A program made the translations under genes and the position numbers. Below, piece after piece: positions 47,349 through 59,080 of a stretch of 64,000 nt of DNA. Under the pieces are notes generated by a model. That model saw only the letters and a list, made by a program, of their open reading frames with translations. It was not told the DNA's origin and searched no databases. Where the stretch lies: assembly GCA_026399025.1 (NCBI GenBank), contig JAPLRU010000099.1, positions 54,779 through 118,778 on the forward strand, given 5' to 3'. Origin of the DNA: Methylobacter sp. Lineage in GTDB: Bacteria > Pseudomonadota > Gammaproteobacteria > Methylococcales > Methylomonadaceae. Numbering within the stretch: position 1 is the stretch's first letter; each line of letters opens with the position of its first letter.

Positions 47349-49682
47349 TTAAAATTCTTCCCATTCTTCGCTGCTATCGCTTTTGAATTTACTTGACGAT
47401 ACGTGGGCCGCAGGCTTCTTTGTTACTACTTTTGCTGACACTGCAGGTGCTTTACTGTGTCCAACCGGCTTACTTATTGCTGAAGCCCCCTTTGAATTGA
47501 CTCTAAAAAAACTAAGTAACTGAGTCATATTAGTAGATTGCTCGCTCATAGCAATACTGCCGGCGGCCGCCTGTTCAGCCAAAGCCGCATTTTGCTGAGT
47601 AATATCATCCATTTGAGCAACAGCTTGATTGACCTGTTCAATACCCGATGATTGCTCTGAGCTGGCGCTGGCGATATGCGCAACAATATCGCCAACTTTT
47701 GCTACGCTTTCGACAATTTCAGTTAATGCTACACCGGTTTCATTAACAAATGCCGTGCCGGCACGAACTTTCTGCACACTATTCTGGATCAGCTCATTAC
47801 TCTGCTGAGCTGCAGTTGCGCTTCGTTGAGCAAGATTGCGCACTTCGGTTGCAACAACAGAAAACCCACGTCCCTGCTCTCCTGCCCTGGCGGCTTCTAC
47901 AGATGCATTTAAGGCCAGCAAATTAGTTTGGAACGCAATTTCATCAATGACACCAATGATTTCGGCAATTTTATTACTACTTTCATTAATTTCCTGCATC
48001 GCAGCGATGGCCGACTTTACTACGCCACCACCTTTTTGGGCTAGTTGACTTGCTGAAGTCACCACTTCAGTCGCTTGAACTGTATTCTGCGCATTATTTT
48101 TTACGGTGCTGGCCAACTCTTCCATACTGGCTGCCGTTTCTTCCAGACTGGCCGCTTGTTGCTCAGCTCGATGCGACAAATTGTTATTACCACTGGCCAT
48201 TTCTTGCGATGAACTGTCTATGAAATCGGCTGCATCCCTAATCTGAATGATAAACTCACTAAGCTTTGCTAGAGTGCTGTTAATATTATTCTTGCATTCA
48301 GCATACACACCTTCATACTCATTAGTAATGGACGTAGTTAAATCACCTTCTGCCATATTTTCCATGACTCTGTTAACATCACTAAATACACTTTCAATAA
48401 CATCCGTTAATTCATTAATGCCGGATGACAACGCTTTTGTAAAGCCCTGTTTATCGTTTAATTTTATACGAGTGCTTAAGTCACCCGCTTTAACACCTTG
48501 TACCAATTGATCAATTTCTTGCTCAATTAAAACCTCATGAGTTCTATCCTGCCATTCAGCAACATACCCAATACGTTCGCTATTTTCACCATTAACAGGA
48601 CTTGCAATAATATTCATATGGCGCCCCCCAATGATCAGCTGGGATCTAATCGACTCTTGTGATTTCTCCAATACTCCAGTTTTAATTGTAGGATGATATA
48701 AATCAACATTAGAACCCATCAAGTTATCTGCAACAAAATGGGGTATCTGCTTGCGAATATCACTTTCTGCAGCCTTGAATAACTTCTGAACGCTGTCGTT
48801 CATGTAAATAATTTCAAAATTCTTATTCGCTACCATAACAGGAGATTGAACATTATCAAGAGCTTGAGTAATCCGCTTAGATTCAGCCAGACCTTGTTTA
48901 AAATCGGCTAAATCCAGACCCAGCTTGACCTCTATGCAATACAAACCACGCAAAAAATCGCCTAATTGATCTTCTCGATTCAAGTCCACCTTATTTGCGA
49001 AGACTCCGCCGCTCAGCCGGTAACAAACAGTAACTGCCGCTTCCAGCGTTTGCGATATGACTTTGGTCATATTAATGCTGAGAGCCGACGCCATCATAGT
49101 CAGCAAGGAAACACCCGTCAGCAAAGCGTATTCCTCTGCCAAAAACAATCGATACATCAAGAAAAAAATAGGAGCCAAAAAAGCCGTCATAACAAAAGTA
49201 TTTTTTTTCCAAATTGCAATTTCGCTAATAGACTTAAGCATAGCGGCTAATCCGGAAGGTCTTACTTTTGCTTCGCCCGCATTAATCTTCTTATACAACA
49301 ACTCAGCAGCCGGAATCAGATCACGCTTTGGCGGATGTCGAACGGAAAGGTACTCATGAACTTTTCCATTTTTAAAGATGGGCATAGCGTTTGCTTCAAC
49401 CCAATAATGATCGCCGTTCTTACACCTGTTTTTCACCACACCTTGCCAAGGCCTAAGCTTTTTTAGGGTTATCCACAAATCTTCATAAGCTGCCGCAGGC
49501 ATATCAGGATGACGAACAATGTTATGTTCCGCTCCTATTAACTCATCACGGGTAAAACCGCTGGTTTCAACAAATGCGTCATTAACGTAAGTAATACGCC
49601 CCATCAAATCAGTTCTTGAAACTAAGATGGTACCCTTTTTCAGAATGATTTCATTATTAGTTACAGGCATATTAATCTTCAT
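47349..49682 (-). CDS. Methyl-accepting chemotaxis protein, Aer-like PAS plus second PAS, C-terminal WxxF-type tail
   Basis: [43 protein letters not shown] tip [40 protein letters not shown]; ends SSEEWEEF. Confidence 0.93.
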   Translation of the reverse strand: MKINMPVTNNEIILKKGTILVSRTDLMGRITYVNDAFVETSGFTRDELIGAEHNIVRHPDMPAAAYEDLWITLKKLRPWQGVVKNRCKNGDHYWVEANAMPIFKNGKVHEYLSVRHPPKRDLIPAAELLYKKINAGEAKVRPSGLAAMLKSISEIAIWKKNTFVMTAFLAPIFFLMYRLFLAEEYALLTGVSLLTMMASALSINMTKVISQTLEAAVTVCYRLSGGVFANKVDLNREDQLGDFLRGLYCIEVKLGLDLADFKQGLAESKRITQALDNVQSPVMVANKNFEIIYMNDSVQKLFKAAESDIRKQIPHFVADNLMGSNVDLYHPTIKTGVLEKSQESIRSQLIIGGRHMNIIASPVNGENSERIGYVAEWQDRTHEVLIEQEIDQLVQGVKAGDLSTRIKLNDKQGFTKALSSGINELTDVIESVFSDVNRVMENMAEGDLTTSITNEYEGVYAECKNNINSTLAKLSEFIIQIRDAADFIDSSSQEMASGNNNLSHRAEQQAASLEETAASMEELASTVKNNAQNTVQATEVVTSASQLAQKGGGVVKSAIAAMQEINESSNKIAEIIGVIDEIAFQTNLLALNASVEAARAGEQGRGFSVVATEVRNLAQRSATAAQQSNELIQNSVQKVRAGTAFVNETGVALTEIVESVAKVGDIVAHIASASSEQSSGIEQVNQAVAQMDDITQQNAALAEQAAAGSIAMSEQSTNMTQLLSFFRVNSKGASAISKPVGHSKAPAVSAKVVTKKPAAHVSSSKFKSDSSEEWEEF

Positions 49683-49723
49683 GCCGACTTACCTCTCAAC
49701 CCATGACAAATACATTAAAACCA

Positions 49724-50296
49724 TTAGCTTTCAACCTGATCCAAGTCTTCCAGCTTCAATAACTTGTCGACATCAAGCAGCATCACCATACGTTCATTAA
49801 CAGAGACCAGTCCATTGATAAACTCGTTACTTACTTTAGTTCCAAAGTCAGGGGCACCTTGGATTTCAGTTTTATCCACACTAATGACATCGGAAACGGA
49901 ATCAACTACCACACCCATTATACGGGGCTTGTTACTGTCTCCGGTTTGCAACACCACTACTACCGTTAACGGTGTATATTCAGCTTTACTTAAATTAAAT
50001 CTTTCCCTCAAATCGAGAATCGGCACAATGGAACCGCGTAAATTAACAACACCTTTTTCATAGCAGGGGACATTAGGTATTCTGGAAACAGGTTCCCAGC
50101 TTCGAATTTCCTGCACTCGAAGAATATCAACACCATATTCTTCTCTGCCTAATGCAAAACTCAGGTACTGCACAGCATTATCCAAGTTTTTACTATAGTG
50201 ATATTGGTCAATATCTTTGTTTTCAGCTTCTTGTGCCATATCTGCTTTATGTATAGTGTTATCGAATTGAAAAACGTACCAAACCTGGAACATCAA
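49724..50296 (-). CDS. cheW: Chemotaxis coupling protein CheW (copy 1)
   Basis: YGVDILRVQEIRSWEPVSRIPNVPCYEKGVVNLRGSIVPILDLRERF; true start may be internal. Confidence 0.94.
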   Translation of the reverse strand: MMFQVWYVFQFDNTIHKADMAQEAENKDIDQYHYSKNLDNAVQYLSFALGREEYGVDILRVQEIRSWEPVSRIPNVPCYEKGVVNLRGSIVPILDLRERFNLSKAEYTPLTVVVVLQTGDSNKPRIMGVVVDSVSDVISVDKTEIQGAPDFGTKVSNEFINGLVSVNERMVMLLDVDKLLKLEDLDQVES

Positions 50297-52364
50297 GAAT
50301 CAGCGCAACAGAACCGTCACCTAAGATAGTTGCACCTGAAACGCCTTCTACCCGTCGATAATTTGCTTCCAATGATTTAATAACAACCTGCTGTTGACCT
50401 AATAACTCATCTACTAGTAAGCAACACAACTCACCCTGTCCCTCGACGACGACAAGAACACCTTCCTTTGACTTTGTCGGATTGCCCGAATGCACATTGA
50501 AAATTCTGCGCATTCTAATAACCGGCAAATACTCATTGCGTAACCGGAAAGTTTCCCCTTTACCGGCCACTTTATTCAACATTCTTTCCGTAATGTTAAT
50601 GGATTCAATAATAGAAACTAGTGGGACAATGTAGGTCTCATCACCCACAGCAACAGATTGACCGTCAAGAATAGCCAAGGTTAACGGTAAATGAATTGCT
50701 ATAGTCGTACCCTTACCCAATTCTGAAATAATTTCTATATTCCCACCCAATGACAGGATGTTTCTTCTTACCACATCCATGCCCACTCCTCGACCGGAAA
50801 TATCAGTAAGCTGCTCGGCTGTAGAAAAACCCGGCATGAAGATGAGCTCAAATATTTGCTTTTCGGTAAGGATACTATTTTCTTCAACCAACCCTTTTTC
50901 TATAGCCTTTGATAGCAGTTTATCTTTATCCAATCCGCGTCCATCATCAATAATTTCTATGACGATGTGACCGCCCCGATGATAAGCTTTTAACTCTATA
51001 GTTCCTGTTTCGGATTTACCGGCCGCCACTCTGTCTGCCGGCATTTCAATACCATGATCCAAACTGTTTCTAATTAAGTGAACCAACGGGTCATTGATTA
51101 ACTCAACGACTGCTTTATCGACTTCGGTATTTTCTCCAACCAGTTTCAGTACAATCTTCTTATCTAATTTACTACTGATGTCATGCACTAAACGAGGAAA
51201 ACGACTAAAAACAAAGCTAATCGGCAACATCCGAATATTCATGACACTTTGTTGTAAATCCCGCGTATGTCTTTCTAACTGGGCAAGCCCTCTTTTAAGC
51301 TGACCGACCTTATCCATGCTAAAGTTTTCGCCAACTAAACCCAGCATGGACTGTGTTATCACAACTTCGCCGACCATATTAATGAGAGTATCGATTTTGT
51401 CCGTATCGACTCGGATCGAACTGGCTTTTGCCATGGCTTTCGCCGCTTCATTATCGGAGTCTTGAGTATCGGATTTTTTTATTTCTGCCGCCACCTTGGG
51501 TTTGGCTTCAGCAGACTTAGGAGAGGGATTACTGGGAAGAACTAGTTCAAGAGGTTCAGGATCAATTATTTTAGCAACAGGGGCTGATTTTATAGGCTTG
51601 GCAAGCGGCTGAATTTCCATTTCACAGTCGCCTTCAACCCAATTGAATATTTCTCTGATATCGTCGCCGGAAATATCCCCAACAACTTTTAAATCCCAAG
51701 AAATATTGCATTCCTCTGGATCTAATTCATAAAAAGCAGGAACATCTTGAATATTAACAATCGTTGTGAGCTCGCCCAGCTCATTTAATTCTCGAAATAG
51801 CCTAACAGGGTCATTGCCGGTTTTAAGCAAATCCAAATAAGGACAAAAGGCTATTTTCCAACCCTGCTCTTCCAAGTCTCCGGATTCCTCTTCAGGAATG
51901 TCAGGAGCCGCATTGACAACAACAGATTCACTTGCAGGTTTGTGCTCAACTTGAGGTACTGACTCATCCATTGAACCGCCATTAAGCACAATCTCTAAAG
52001 CTGCTTTATGCTTAGCGACGCTACTATTATTAACATCCCGTTCATTCTGTATCGCAGTCAACATTTCTCTAAGGCAATCAACAGACCCAAGCAAAACATC
52101 TACCGCAGGCTGGGTCACCTTTCTACGTCCATCCCGCATCTCATCAAGCAAGGTTTCCATAATATGGGTGTATTCAGCAACAACGGTAAAGCCAAAAGTT
52201 CCACTGCCGCCCTTTATCGAATGAGCCCCCCTAAAAATAGTATTGATTATTTCTGAATCAATATCCCCCATATCGAGAGTTAACAATCCTGACTCCATTG
52301 CTTCCAGTCCTTCGAAACATTCTTCAAAAAAGACCTGATGGAATTGTGACATATCAATAGACAT
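50259..52364 (-). CDS. cheA: Chemotaxis histidine kinase CheA
   Basis: HPt RGAHSIKGGSGTFGF, dimerisation and kinase domain (LIRNSLDHGIEMP), ISGRGVGMDVVRRNI, CheW-like C-terminus. Confidence 0.97.
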   Translation of the reverse strand: MSIDMSQFHQVFFEECFEGLEAMESGLLTLDMGDIDSEIINTIFRGAHSIKGGSGTFGFTVVAEYTHIMETLLDEMRDGRRKVTQPAVDVLLGSVDCLREMLTAIQNERDVNNSSVAKHKAALEIVLNGGSMDESVPQVEHKPASESVVVNAAPDIPEEESGDLEEQGWKIAFCPYLDLLKTGNDPVRLFRELNELGELTTIVNIQDVPAFYELDPEECNISWDLKVVGDISGDDIREIFNWVEGDCEMEIQPLAKPIKSAPVAKIIDPEPLELVLPSNPSPKSAEAKPKVAAEIKKSDTQDSDNEAAKAMAKASSIRVDTDKIDTLINMVGEVVITQSMLGLVGENFSMDKVGQLKRGLAQLERHTRDLQQSVMNIRMLPISFVFSRFPRLVHDISSKLDKKIVLKLVGENTEVDKAVVELINDPLVHLIRNSLDHGIEMPADRVAAGKSETGTIELKAYHRGGHIVIEIIDDGRGLDKDKLLSKAIEKGLVEENSILTEKQIFELIFMPGFSTAEQLTDISGRGVGMDVVRRNILSLGGNIEIISELGKGTTIAIHLPLTLAILDGQSVAVGDETYIVPLVSIIESINITERMLNKVAGKGETFRLRNEYLPVIRMRRIFNVHSGNPTKSKEGVLVVVEGQGELCCLLVDELLGQQQVVIKSLEANYRRVEGVSGATILGDGSVALILDVPGLVRFSIR

Positions 52365-52565
52365 AGACTTACCTGTGTGCGCCTAAACTTATTTAAACAA
52401 GATTAACAATTAACCTAAACTTTCTTGGGTCCTTGTCCGGATAAACACCTAAACCATTCATCTAAGCATTCAAATAAAGCAGCATGAAAAAACGGGACAA
52501 ATCAATAAACAAAAGACAAAAACTTTCTTGCATGCGCTTAACACATTTAGGCACGATAATATCAA

Positions 52566-52940
52566 TTAACCCAAAACTTTTAATAATGTTTTTAATAACT
52601 GATCAGGATTGAACGGTTTAACCATCCATCCTGTTGCACCGGCTGCTTTACCTTCTTGCTTTTTTTCGATCCCTGATTCAGTAGTCAGCATCAGCATGGG
52701 GATAAATTTATAGTCTGGAAGTGCTCGTAAATCTCTAATTAAAGTGATTCCGTCTTTATTTGGCATATTAACATCAGTTACCACGCAGTCAAATTTCCTA
52801 GTTTGCGCTTTTTCTAAAGCATCAACTCCATCTACCGCCTCTTCGACATCGTATCCAGCAGCTCTTAAAGTAAATGAAACCATTTTTCTCATTGAAGCTG
52901 AATCGTCAACTGCAAGAATACTTGCCATTGTTTTCTCCAT
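52566..52940 (-). CDS. cheY: Chemotaxis response regulator CheY
   Basis: ILAVDDSASMRKMVSFTLRAAGY, VVTDVNMPNKDGITL, GWMVKPFNPDQL. Confidence 0.93.
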   Translation of the reverse strand: MEKTMASILAVDDSASMRKMVSFTLRAAGYDVEEAVDGVDALEKAQTRKFDCVVTDVNMPNKDGITLIRDLRALPDYKFIPMLMLTTESGIEKKQEGKAAGATGWMVKPFNPDQLLKTLLKVLG

Positions 52941-53080
52941 TAATCTCTAATTTTCAAAGCAAAACCCTATGCGAATATTGTAGCATCCAAATTTTTTAGC
53001 CAAGTATAGTCTAAATTGTTCCGCTGTATCGCACTTCTAATTCTAGAAACTTAATTTCTGCATTTTTCATTGTAACAAAC

Positions 53081-53117
53081 AAAAAAACACCCCACTAGAG
53101 AAAACCCCTAGCAGGGT
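53081..53117 (-). terminator. Rho-independent terminator downstream of tRNA-Leu
   Basis: Minus strand accctgctag ... ctagtggggt followed by gttttttt. Confidence 0.75.
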
Positions 53118-53122
53118 ATATT

Positions 53123-53207
53123 TGGTGCCGATGGCCGGATTTGAACCGGCACAACTTTCGTCACCACCCCCTCAAGATGGCGTGTCTACCAATTTCACCA
53201 CATCGGC
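53123..53207 (-). tRNA. tRNA-Leu (anticodon GAG)
   Basis: Minus strand gccgatgtggtgaaattggtagacacgccatcttgaggg...ggttcaaatccggccatcggcacca; class II, long variable arm, encoded CCA. Confidence 0.95.
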
Positions 53208-53296
53208 TAAAACATTGTAGCAAAGAGATATTATTTAATGCTCACTGATTTTCTTATTTTCTGCAACGTATTTGCCCGTATTATTGACAATACCCT

Positions 53297-53710
53297 TTAC
53301 TTTTTTTCAGTTGTTTGCTCCGCTTCAGGACCGGCCGGAGCGGCAACAGCGGGCACTTCTTCAGATTTAAGATCAGGCACAGGAGAGACATTACCTACAT
53401 TTTTACCGCCCTCCACATCAGGAATACCAAGTGTATCCTGCTCAACTTTGGGAGTATTCATTAAGTCATAAGCCGCACCCTGTTTACCGTTCAATACTGC
53501 CAGCCCTAAACTCGTCATAAAAAATAAAGTTGCCAAAATTGCTGTAGCTCGGGATAAGAATGACGCAGCACCCTGAGCGCCGAAAACAGAACCCGAAGAG
53601 CCCGTACCAAAAGCCGCACCAGCATCAGCCCCTTTGCCTTGTTGCATTAACACTAATCCAACAACCCCTAAACCCAACAGCACATGAACAACGATAATTA
53701 CCTGATACAT
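53297..53710 (-). CDS. secG: Preprotein translocase subunit SecG
   Basis: [43 protein letters not shown]. Confidence 0.95.
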   Translation of the reverse strand: MYQVIIVVHVLLGLGVVGLVLMQQGKGADAGAAFGTGSSGSVFGAQGAASFLSRATAILATLFFMTSLGLAVLNGKQGAAYDLMNTPKVEQDTLGIPDVEGGKNVGNVSPVPDLKSEEVPAVAAPAGPEAEQTTEKK

Positions 53711-53727
53711 AATAAAATCTTAACTTC

Positions 53728-54477
53728 TTAAATTGAATGATAAATCTTTAAAAAGGATTCCGCATCCAACGAAGCCCCACCGATTAAACCGCCGTCAATA
53801 TCCGGCATGGCAAACAAGCCTTTCGCATTATCCGGCTTGGCGCTACCACCATACAAAATTTGTATCTTATCGGCAATAGCCTGATCTTTAGCAGCGATAT
53901 ACTGCCTTATGCATTGATGAACTTCCTGTGCTTGTTCATCAGTTGCTGTTTTTCCTGTTCCTATAGCCCAAACTGGCTCATAAGCAATCACTGCTGCACT
54001 AAAAGCAGCTATACCAGCCAAATCGATAACTGCATCAAGTTGTGTATTAATCACTGCAAGAGTCTGGTCTTGCTCGCGTTGCTCCAGCGTTTCACCTACG
54101 CACAGAATAGGAATAATGTTTTGTTCTTGCGCCTGACAAAAACGAGCAGCAACTGATTCATTGGTATCGCCATAATAACTGCGTCTTTCAGAATGACCCA
54201 CAATGGCAAATTTGCAATTGAACTCACTTAACATTGCAGCCGAAATTTCTCCGGTAAATGCACCTGAAGCTTTATCTGCGACATTTTGAGCGCCCAATGC
54301 CAATGGTGTGTTTTTAACTAACTCACTTACCCGAGGCAAATGCACATAAGGCACACATATCGCTATATCTGCATTAGTGTCCGCTAATCCTGCAACAATA
54401 CCTTTTGCAAGCAACTCAGCATTGGCAAGAGTTCCATTCATCTTCCAATTTCCTACAACTAGAGACCGGCGCATCAC
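53728..54477 (-). CDS. tpiA: Triosephosphate isomerase
   Basis: VGNWKMNG, AIVGHSERR, AYEPVWAIGTGKTA, ILYGGS. Confidence 0.97.
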   Translation of the reverse strand: MMRRSLVVGNWKMNGTLANAELLAKGIVAGLADTNADIAICVPYVHLPRVSELVKNTPLALGAQNVADKASGAFTGEISAAMLSEFNCKFAIVGHSERRSYYGDTNESVAARFCQAQEQNIIPILCVGETLEQREQDQTLAVINTQLDAVIDLAGIAAFSAAVIAYEPVWAIGTGKTATDEQAQEVHQCIRQYIAAKDQAIADKIQILYGGSAKPDNAKGLFAMPDIDGGLIGGASLDAESFLKIYHSI

Positions 54478-54529
54478 TACTCCTCACATAGAATCAAACC
54501 GCTTATGATATATATTAATAGCGCCCAGT

Positions 54530-55870
54530 TCAAGCTCCCATTGCTTTCTTAACGTCATCGGCTATCTGATGCGCATAATTTCTAACCAAATCCTCCTGCT
54601 GCCCCTCTACCATTACACGAATTAACGGCTCTGTTCCTGAAGCTCTTAGCAATACCCGCCCATTACCTCCTAATTTTTTCTCAACAACTTTCACTGTTTT
54701 TTGAATCCCCTCATCTTCATCAGGGTTAATTTTCTTGCTGGTTTTAACATTAACTAGAACTTGCGGGTATTTCTGCATCGCTGATTTTAACTCATGCAAA
54801 CTCTTACCACTATCTTGCATTTCCGCCATGATTTGCAAAGCGGCAATAATGCCGTCTCCCGTTGTCGTTCTATCCAAGCAAATAATATGACCTGAGCTTT
54901 CCCCCCCTAAAATCCCTTTGTGCGCCGCTAGCATTTCCATAACGTAACGATCCCCTACCCTGGCTCTAATTAAATCTATACCGAGTTGCTTCAGACCGTG
55001 CTCCATACCAAGATTTGTCATTAACGTACCCACAACCGGACCAGTCATCTGTCCTGCGTCCAACCTCGCTTTGGCAATAATATAAATAAGCTCGTCACCA
55101 TCAACGATTTCACCTTTATGATCGACCATTATCAAGCGGTCGCCATCGCCATCCAAAGCAATACCGAAATCCGCACGATATGCTAAAACCGTTGCTGCCA
55201 GCCTTTCCGGCTTGGTTGCCCCACACTCATCATTAATATTAAGACCGTCAGGCTCAGCTCCAATTGTAACAACTTCCGCCCCCACCTCGTTAAACACATG
55301 AGGCGCTATGTGATAAGTTGCCCCATGAGCACAATCAATGACAATCCTCATACCGCTAAAATCAAGCCGAGTAGGTACACTAGCTTTACAAAATTCAATA
55401 TAGCGGCCGGCAGCATCACCCAGCCTTTTCGCCTTACCCAATTTTGACGATTCTACCGTAGACATCGGCGAATCAATATGTCGCTCTATTTTTTGCTCTA
55501 TTTCATCGGGTAATTTTGTGCCCTGCACTGAAAAAAACTTAATTCCATTATCATAGTAAGGATTATGAGAGGCACTTATCACAATACCTGCCTGCGCTCT
55601 TAAAGTTCGCGTTAAGTAAGCTATGCCTGGTGTTGGCATAGGACCTAACAACCGAGTATCCACACCTGCAGCCGTTAAACCCGCTTCCAATGCCGATTCA
55701 AACATATACCCCGAAATACGCGTATCTTTACCAACCAAAACAAAACCATGACCTTCATTGGCAAAAACCCGCCCAGCCGCCCAACCCAGCTTCAAAAAAA
55801 AATCCGCCGTTATTGGATGCTCACCCACCTTTCCTCTAATGCCATCAGTTCCAAAATATTTTTTTGTCAT
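54530..55870 (-). CDS. glmM: Phosphoglucosamine mutase
   Basis: [46 protein letters not shown]. Confidence 0.97.
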   Translation of the reverse strand: MTKKYFGTDGIRGKVGEHPITADFFLKLGWAAGRVFANEGHGFVLVGKDTRISGYMFESALEAGLTAAGVDTRLLGPMPTPGIAYLTRTLRAQAGIVISASHNPYYDNGIKFFSVQGTKLPDEIEQKIERHIDSPMSTVESSKLGKAKRLGDAAGRYIEFCKASVPTRLDFSGMRIVIDCAHGATYHIAPHVFNEVGAEVVTIGAEPDGLNINDECGATKPERLAATVLAYRADFGIALDGDGDRLIMVDHKGEIVDGDELIYIIAKARLDAGQMTGPVVGTLMTNLGMEHGLKQLGIDLIRARVGDRYVMEMLAAHKGILGGESSGHIICLDRTTTGDGIIAALQIMAEMQDSGKSLHELKSAMQKYPQVLVNVKTSKKINPDEDEGIQKTVKVVEKKLGGNGRVLLRASGTEPLIRVMVEGQQEDLVRNYAHQIADDVKKAMGA

Positions 55871-55946
55871 AATTCTAAAACCTATAATTAAGGATAAAAA
55901 CTAAAGCCAAAAACCTACTTATGCACTTGGCCTTTATAAATCACAT

Positions 55947-55977
55947 AAAAAAAGGAGAGACGTTACATCTCTCCTTT
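55947..55977 (-). terminator. Rho-independent terminator after ftsH
   Basis: aaaggagag ... ctctccttt perfect 9-bp stem; T tract on the minus strand. Confidence 0.85.
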
Positions 55978-55996
55978 GTTATCAACTCAAAAACCC

Positions 55997-57937
55997 TCAG
56001 CTTTGCTCAGCAGTTCCACCAATCGATTTCTCATTTTTTATATCACCCTTACCTTTAACATCATCTGTTACAACATCGCCATGAGAAGGGGGCTTATCAT
56101 CCCACCCTTGGGGATCTCTAACGGGTTTGCGAGCCATCAAATCCTCAATTTGAAATTTATCGATGGTTTCATATTTCATCAAGGCCTCGGACATAGCATG
56201 CAGAATATCCATATTTTCCTTTAAGATGGTTTCAGCACGCTCATAATTGCGATCAATGAAAGAACGAATTTCCTCATCAATAGTATGCGAAGTTTCTTCA
56301 GCAACTGTTTTATGCTGCGTCACCGAACGCCCCAGAAAAACTTCGCCTTCTTCTTCACTATATGACAACGGCCCTAGACGTTGAGAGAACCCCCACTTAG
56401 TCACCATGTTTCTGGCCAACTCAGTAGCACGTTCAATATCATTAGATGCACCGGTGCTCACTTGCTCCCGACCAAAAACCACTTCTTCCGCAATACGTCC
56501 GCCGTATAAACTGGAAATCATGCTATCCAGCTTTTGCTTGCTGGCGCTGTATTGATCCCGCTCAGGTAAAAACATGGTAATACCCAACGCACGCCCCCTA
56601 GGCATGATACTGACTTTATAAACAGGATCATGCTCAGGAACCAGTCTACCGACAATGGCATGTCCAGCCTCATGATAAGCGGTCATTTTCTTTTCTTTCT
56701 CATTCATAACCATTGAAGTTCTTTCAACCCCCATGATCAATTTATCTTTAGCTTTTTCCAGATCCGCCATGTTAACGACTCGCTTATTCATTCTAGCTGC
56801 GAATAAAGCCGCTTCGTTAATCAAATTAGCCAAATCGGCCCCGGAAAATCCCGGTGTGCCTTGAGCTATATATTTAACTTCAACATCGTCAGCAATCGGC
56901 ACTTTTTTAACATGTACTGCCAGAATCTGTTCGCGCCCTCTAACATCCGGCAAACCCACAGTCACTTGACGATCGAATCGACCGGGGCGCAATAAAGCCT
57001 TATCCAACACATCGGGACGGTTGGTTGCAGCAATCACAATAATACCTTCGTTACCCTCAAAACCATCCATTTCAACCAGCAATTGATTGAGAGTCTGCTC
57101 ACGCTCATCATTTCCGCCGCCCAAACCAGCACCGCGCTGGCGCCCGACCGCATCAATTTCATCGATAAAAATAATGCAGGGCGCATGTTTTTTAGCTTGC
57201 TCAAACATGTCGCGTACTCGGGACGCACCGACACCGACAAACATTTCAACAAAATCCGAACCGGAAATAGTAAAGAACGGCACTTTGGCCTCACCGGCAA
57301 TAGCCCTGGCCAGTAAGGTTTTTCCTGTCCCCGGAGGGCCAATCATTAACGCGCCACGAGGAATTTTACCGCCTAACTTTTGGTATTTTGCAGGATCCTT
57401 AAGGAAATCGACCATTTCGACAACTTCTTCTTTAGCCTCGTCACAACCGGCCACATCAGCAAAAGTCACCTTAATTTGGTCTTCTTCAAGCATACGGGCT
57501 TTGCTTTTGCCGAAATTCATCGCGCCGCGACCGCCGCCGGCACCGCCCTGCATTTGCCGCATGAAGAAAACCCACACCGCAATCAACAATAACATAGGCC
57601 CGAAAGAAACCAGCAACTGCATTAGCATAGACGGCTGCTCGGGCGGAACAGCTTTGATTTCAACACCATTCGCCAACAAATCGTCGACCATATGGGGATC
57701 CGAAGGTGCATAAGTTTTAAATATCTGCCCCCCCTGCATCTTGCCTTTGATGATATTGTCTTCAATCATCACCTGCTGAACCTGACCCGCTTTTACCGAC
57801 TCGATAAATTGAGAGTAAGACAGCGACGAGTCAGCCCTATCATTTTGCGGACCAAAATTATTAAAAACGGACATCAATACAACTGCAATGACGACCCATA
57901 GGATTATATTTTTCATCATATCGTTCAATTTACACAC
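55997..57937 (-). CDS. ftsH: ATP-dependent zinc metalloprotease FtsH
   Basis: [21 protein letters not shown] (RPGRFDRQV), HEAGHAIVG. Confidence 0.98.
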   Translation of the reverse strand: MCKLNDMMKNIILWVVIAVVLMSVFNNFGPQNDRADSSLSYSQFIESVKAGQVQQVMIEDNIIKGKMQGGQIFKTYAPSDPHMVDDLLANGVEIKAVPPEQPSMLMQLLVSFGPMLLLIAVWVFFMRQMQGGAGGGRGAMNFGKSKARMLEEDQIKVTFADVAGCDEAKEEVVEMVDFLKDPAKYQKLGGKIPRGALMIGPPGTGKTLLARAIAGEAKVPFFTISGSDFVEMFVGVGASRVRDMFEQAKKHAPCIIFIDEIDAVGRQRGAGLGGGNDEREQTLNQLLVEMDGFEGNEGIIVIAATNRPDVLDKALLRPGRFDRQVTVGLPDVRGREQILAVHVKKVPIADDVEVKYIAQGTPGFSGADLANLINEAALFAARMNKRVVNMADLEKAKDKLIMGVERTSMVMNEKEKKMTAYHEAGHAIVGRLVPEHDPVYKVSIMPRGRALGITMFLPERDQYSASKQKLDSMISSLYGGRIAEEVVFGREQVSTGASNDIERATELARNMVTKWGFSQRLGPLSYSEEEGEVFLGRSVTQHKTVAEETSHTIDEEIRSFIDRNYERAETILKENMDILHAMSEALMKYETIDKFQIEDLMARKPVRDPQGWDDKPPSHGDVVTDDVKGKGDIKNEKSIGGTAEQS

Positions 57938-58091
57938 CCTGGGCCTGATCGGCTCTTGATTTAAAAACTGAGTAATTATATCAGGAGTTAACTTTCCTGA
58001 CTGTCGTTATTTATCTGGAGCTTACCACTGCATGAATAATGCTTCATAGACGCGGCACACCTCGTTCTACAGATATTAGGGCTATAAAAGG

Positions 58092-58709
58092 TTATTTAAA
58101 GTCTTTAGCTAAAATATAAACTTCGTTACTTCTCGGCCTTGATGCTTTTGGCTTTCTGATAGCCACTCTGGCAAAAGACCGCTGAACCTCCTTATAAAAC
58201 TCTTCAAAACCAGCCCCATGAAATAATTTAACTAGAAAAACACCGTCTTTTGCCAATACCGTCTTGGCCGTATCCAAAGCCAGTTCACCTAAAAAAATAG
58301 AGCGCGGCTGGTCTACGCCTTTATTGCCACTCATATTTGGCGCCATGTCCGACATCACCAAATTAATCGGTGCACCATCAAGGACTTCATACAATTGATC
58401 AAGAACGGATTGCTCACGAAAATCGCCTTGTATAAAGTCGACCCCCTCCAGCGGATCCATTGCTAAAATATCTAACGCAATAATCTTGTCTTTCTTGCCG
58501 ACAAGCTGACGCGCCAACTGCGACCATCCGCCAGGCGCAGCCCCCAAATCAATGATATTCATTCCCGGCCTGATAAGGCGATCTTTATCCTGAATTTCTT
58601 TTAATTTAAAAACTGCGCGCGAGCGATAACCCTGAGCTTGCGCCATTTTGACGTATTCGTCGTCAAAATGCTCCTGCATCCAGCGACTGCTACTTTTACT
58701 TCGCCCCAT
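58092..58709 (-). CDS. rlmE: 23S rRNA (uridine-2'-O) methyltransferase RlmE/FtsJ
   Basis: [38 protein letters not shown]. Confidence 0.97.
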   Translation of the reverse strand: MGRSKSSSRWMQEHFDDEYVKMAQAQGYRSRAVFKLKEIQDKDRLIRPGMNIIDLGAAPGGWSQLARQLVGKKDKIIALDILAMDPLEGVDFIQGDFREQSVLDQLYEVLDGAPINLVMSDMAPNMSGNKGVDQPRSIFLGELALDTAKTVLAKDGVFLVKLFHGAGFEEFYKEVQRSFARVAIRKPKASRPRSNEVYILAKDFK

Positions 58710-58758
58710 AATTGTGTTTTAGTGTAAAATTTAAGCCTTTTAATTTCAGGAAAAAAGA

Positions 58759-59031
58759 GTGAACTCTGCAGACAAGAAAAAACTCCGGGCCCAAGCGCAC
58801 AGCTTAAAGCCCGTCATCATGATTGGTCAATCGGGACTTACAGCAGCAGTGCTGGCAGAGATTGAATTGGCGCTTGATAATCACGAACTGATTAAAGTGA
58901 GAATACGCGCTGAAAGAGAAGATCGCAAATTGATCAGCGAGAAAATCTGCATCGATACGGGAGCAGCACTCATTCAGAACATCGGGCAAATTGCCGTTAT
59001 TTACCGATTAAATCCAGATAAAATAGACTAA
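58759..59031 (+). CDS. yhbY: Ribosome assembly RNA-binding protein YhbY (CRM domain)
   Basis: LRAQAHSLKPVIMIGQSGLTAAVLAEIELALDNHELIKVRI. Confidence 0.95.
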   Translation: MNSADKKKLRAQAHSLKPVIMIGQSGLTAAVLAEIELALDNHELIKVRIRAEREDRKLISEKICIDTGAALIQNIGQIAVIYRLNPDKID

Positions 59032-59080
59032 GCCAAACAAAAGGCGAAAGGCTCAAACGTTATCACCTTCCGCCTTTAGC

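Noticed and set aside
53123-53207. Attachment-site duplication of tRNA-Leu at the other end of the che cluster
   Set aside because: I looked for the tRNA 3' end sequence around 40.1-40.7 kb and did not see a copy.
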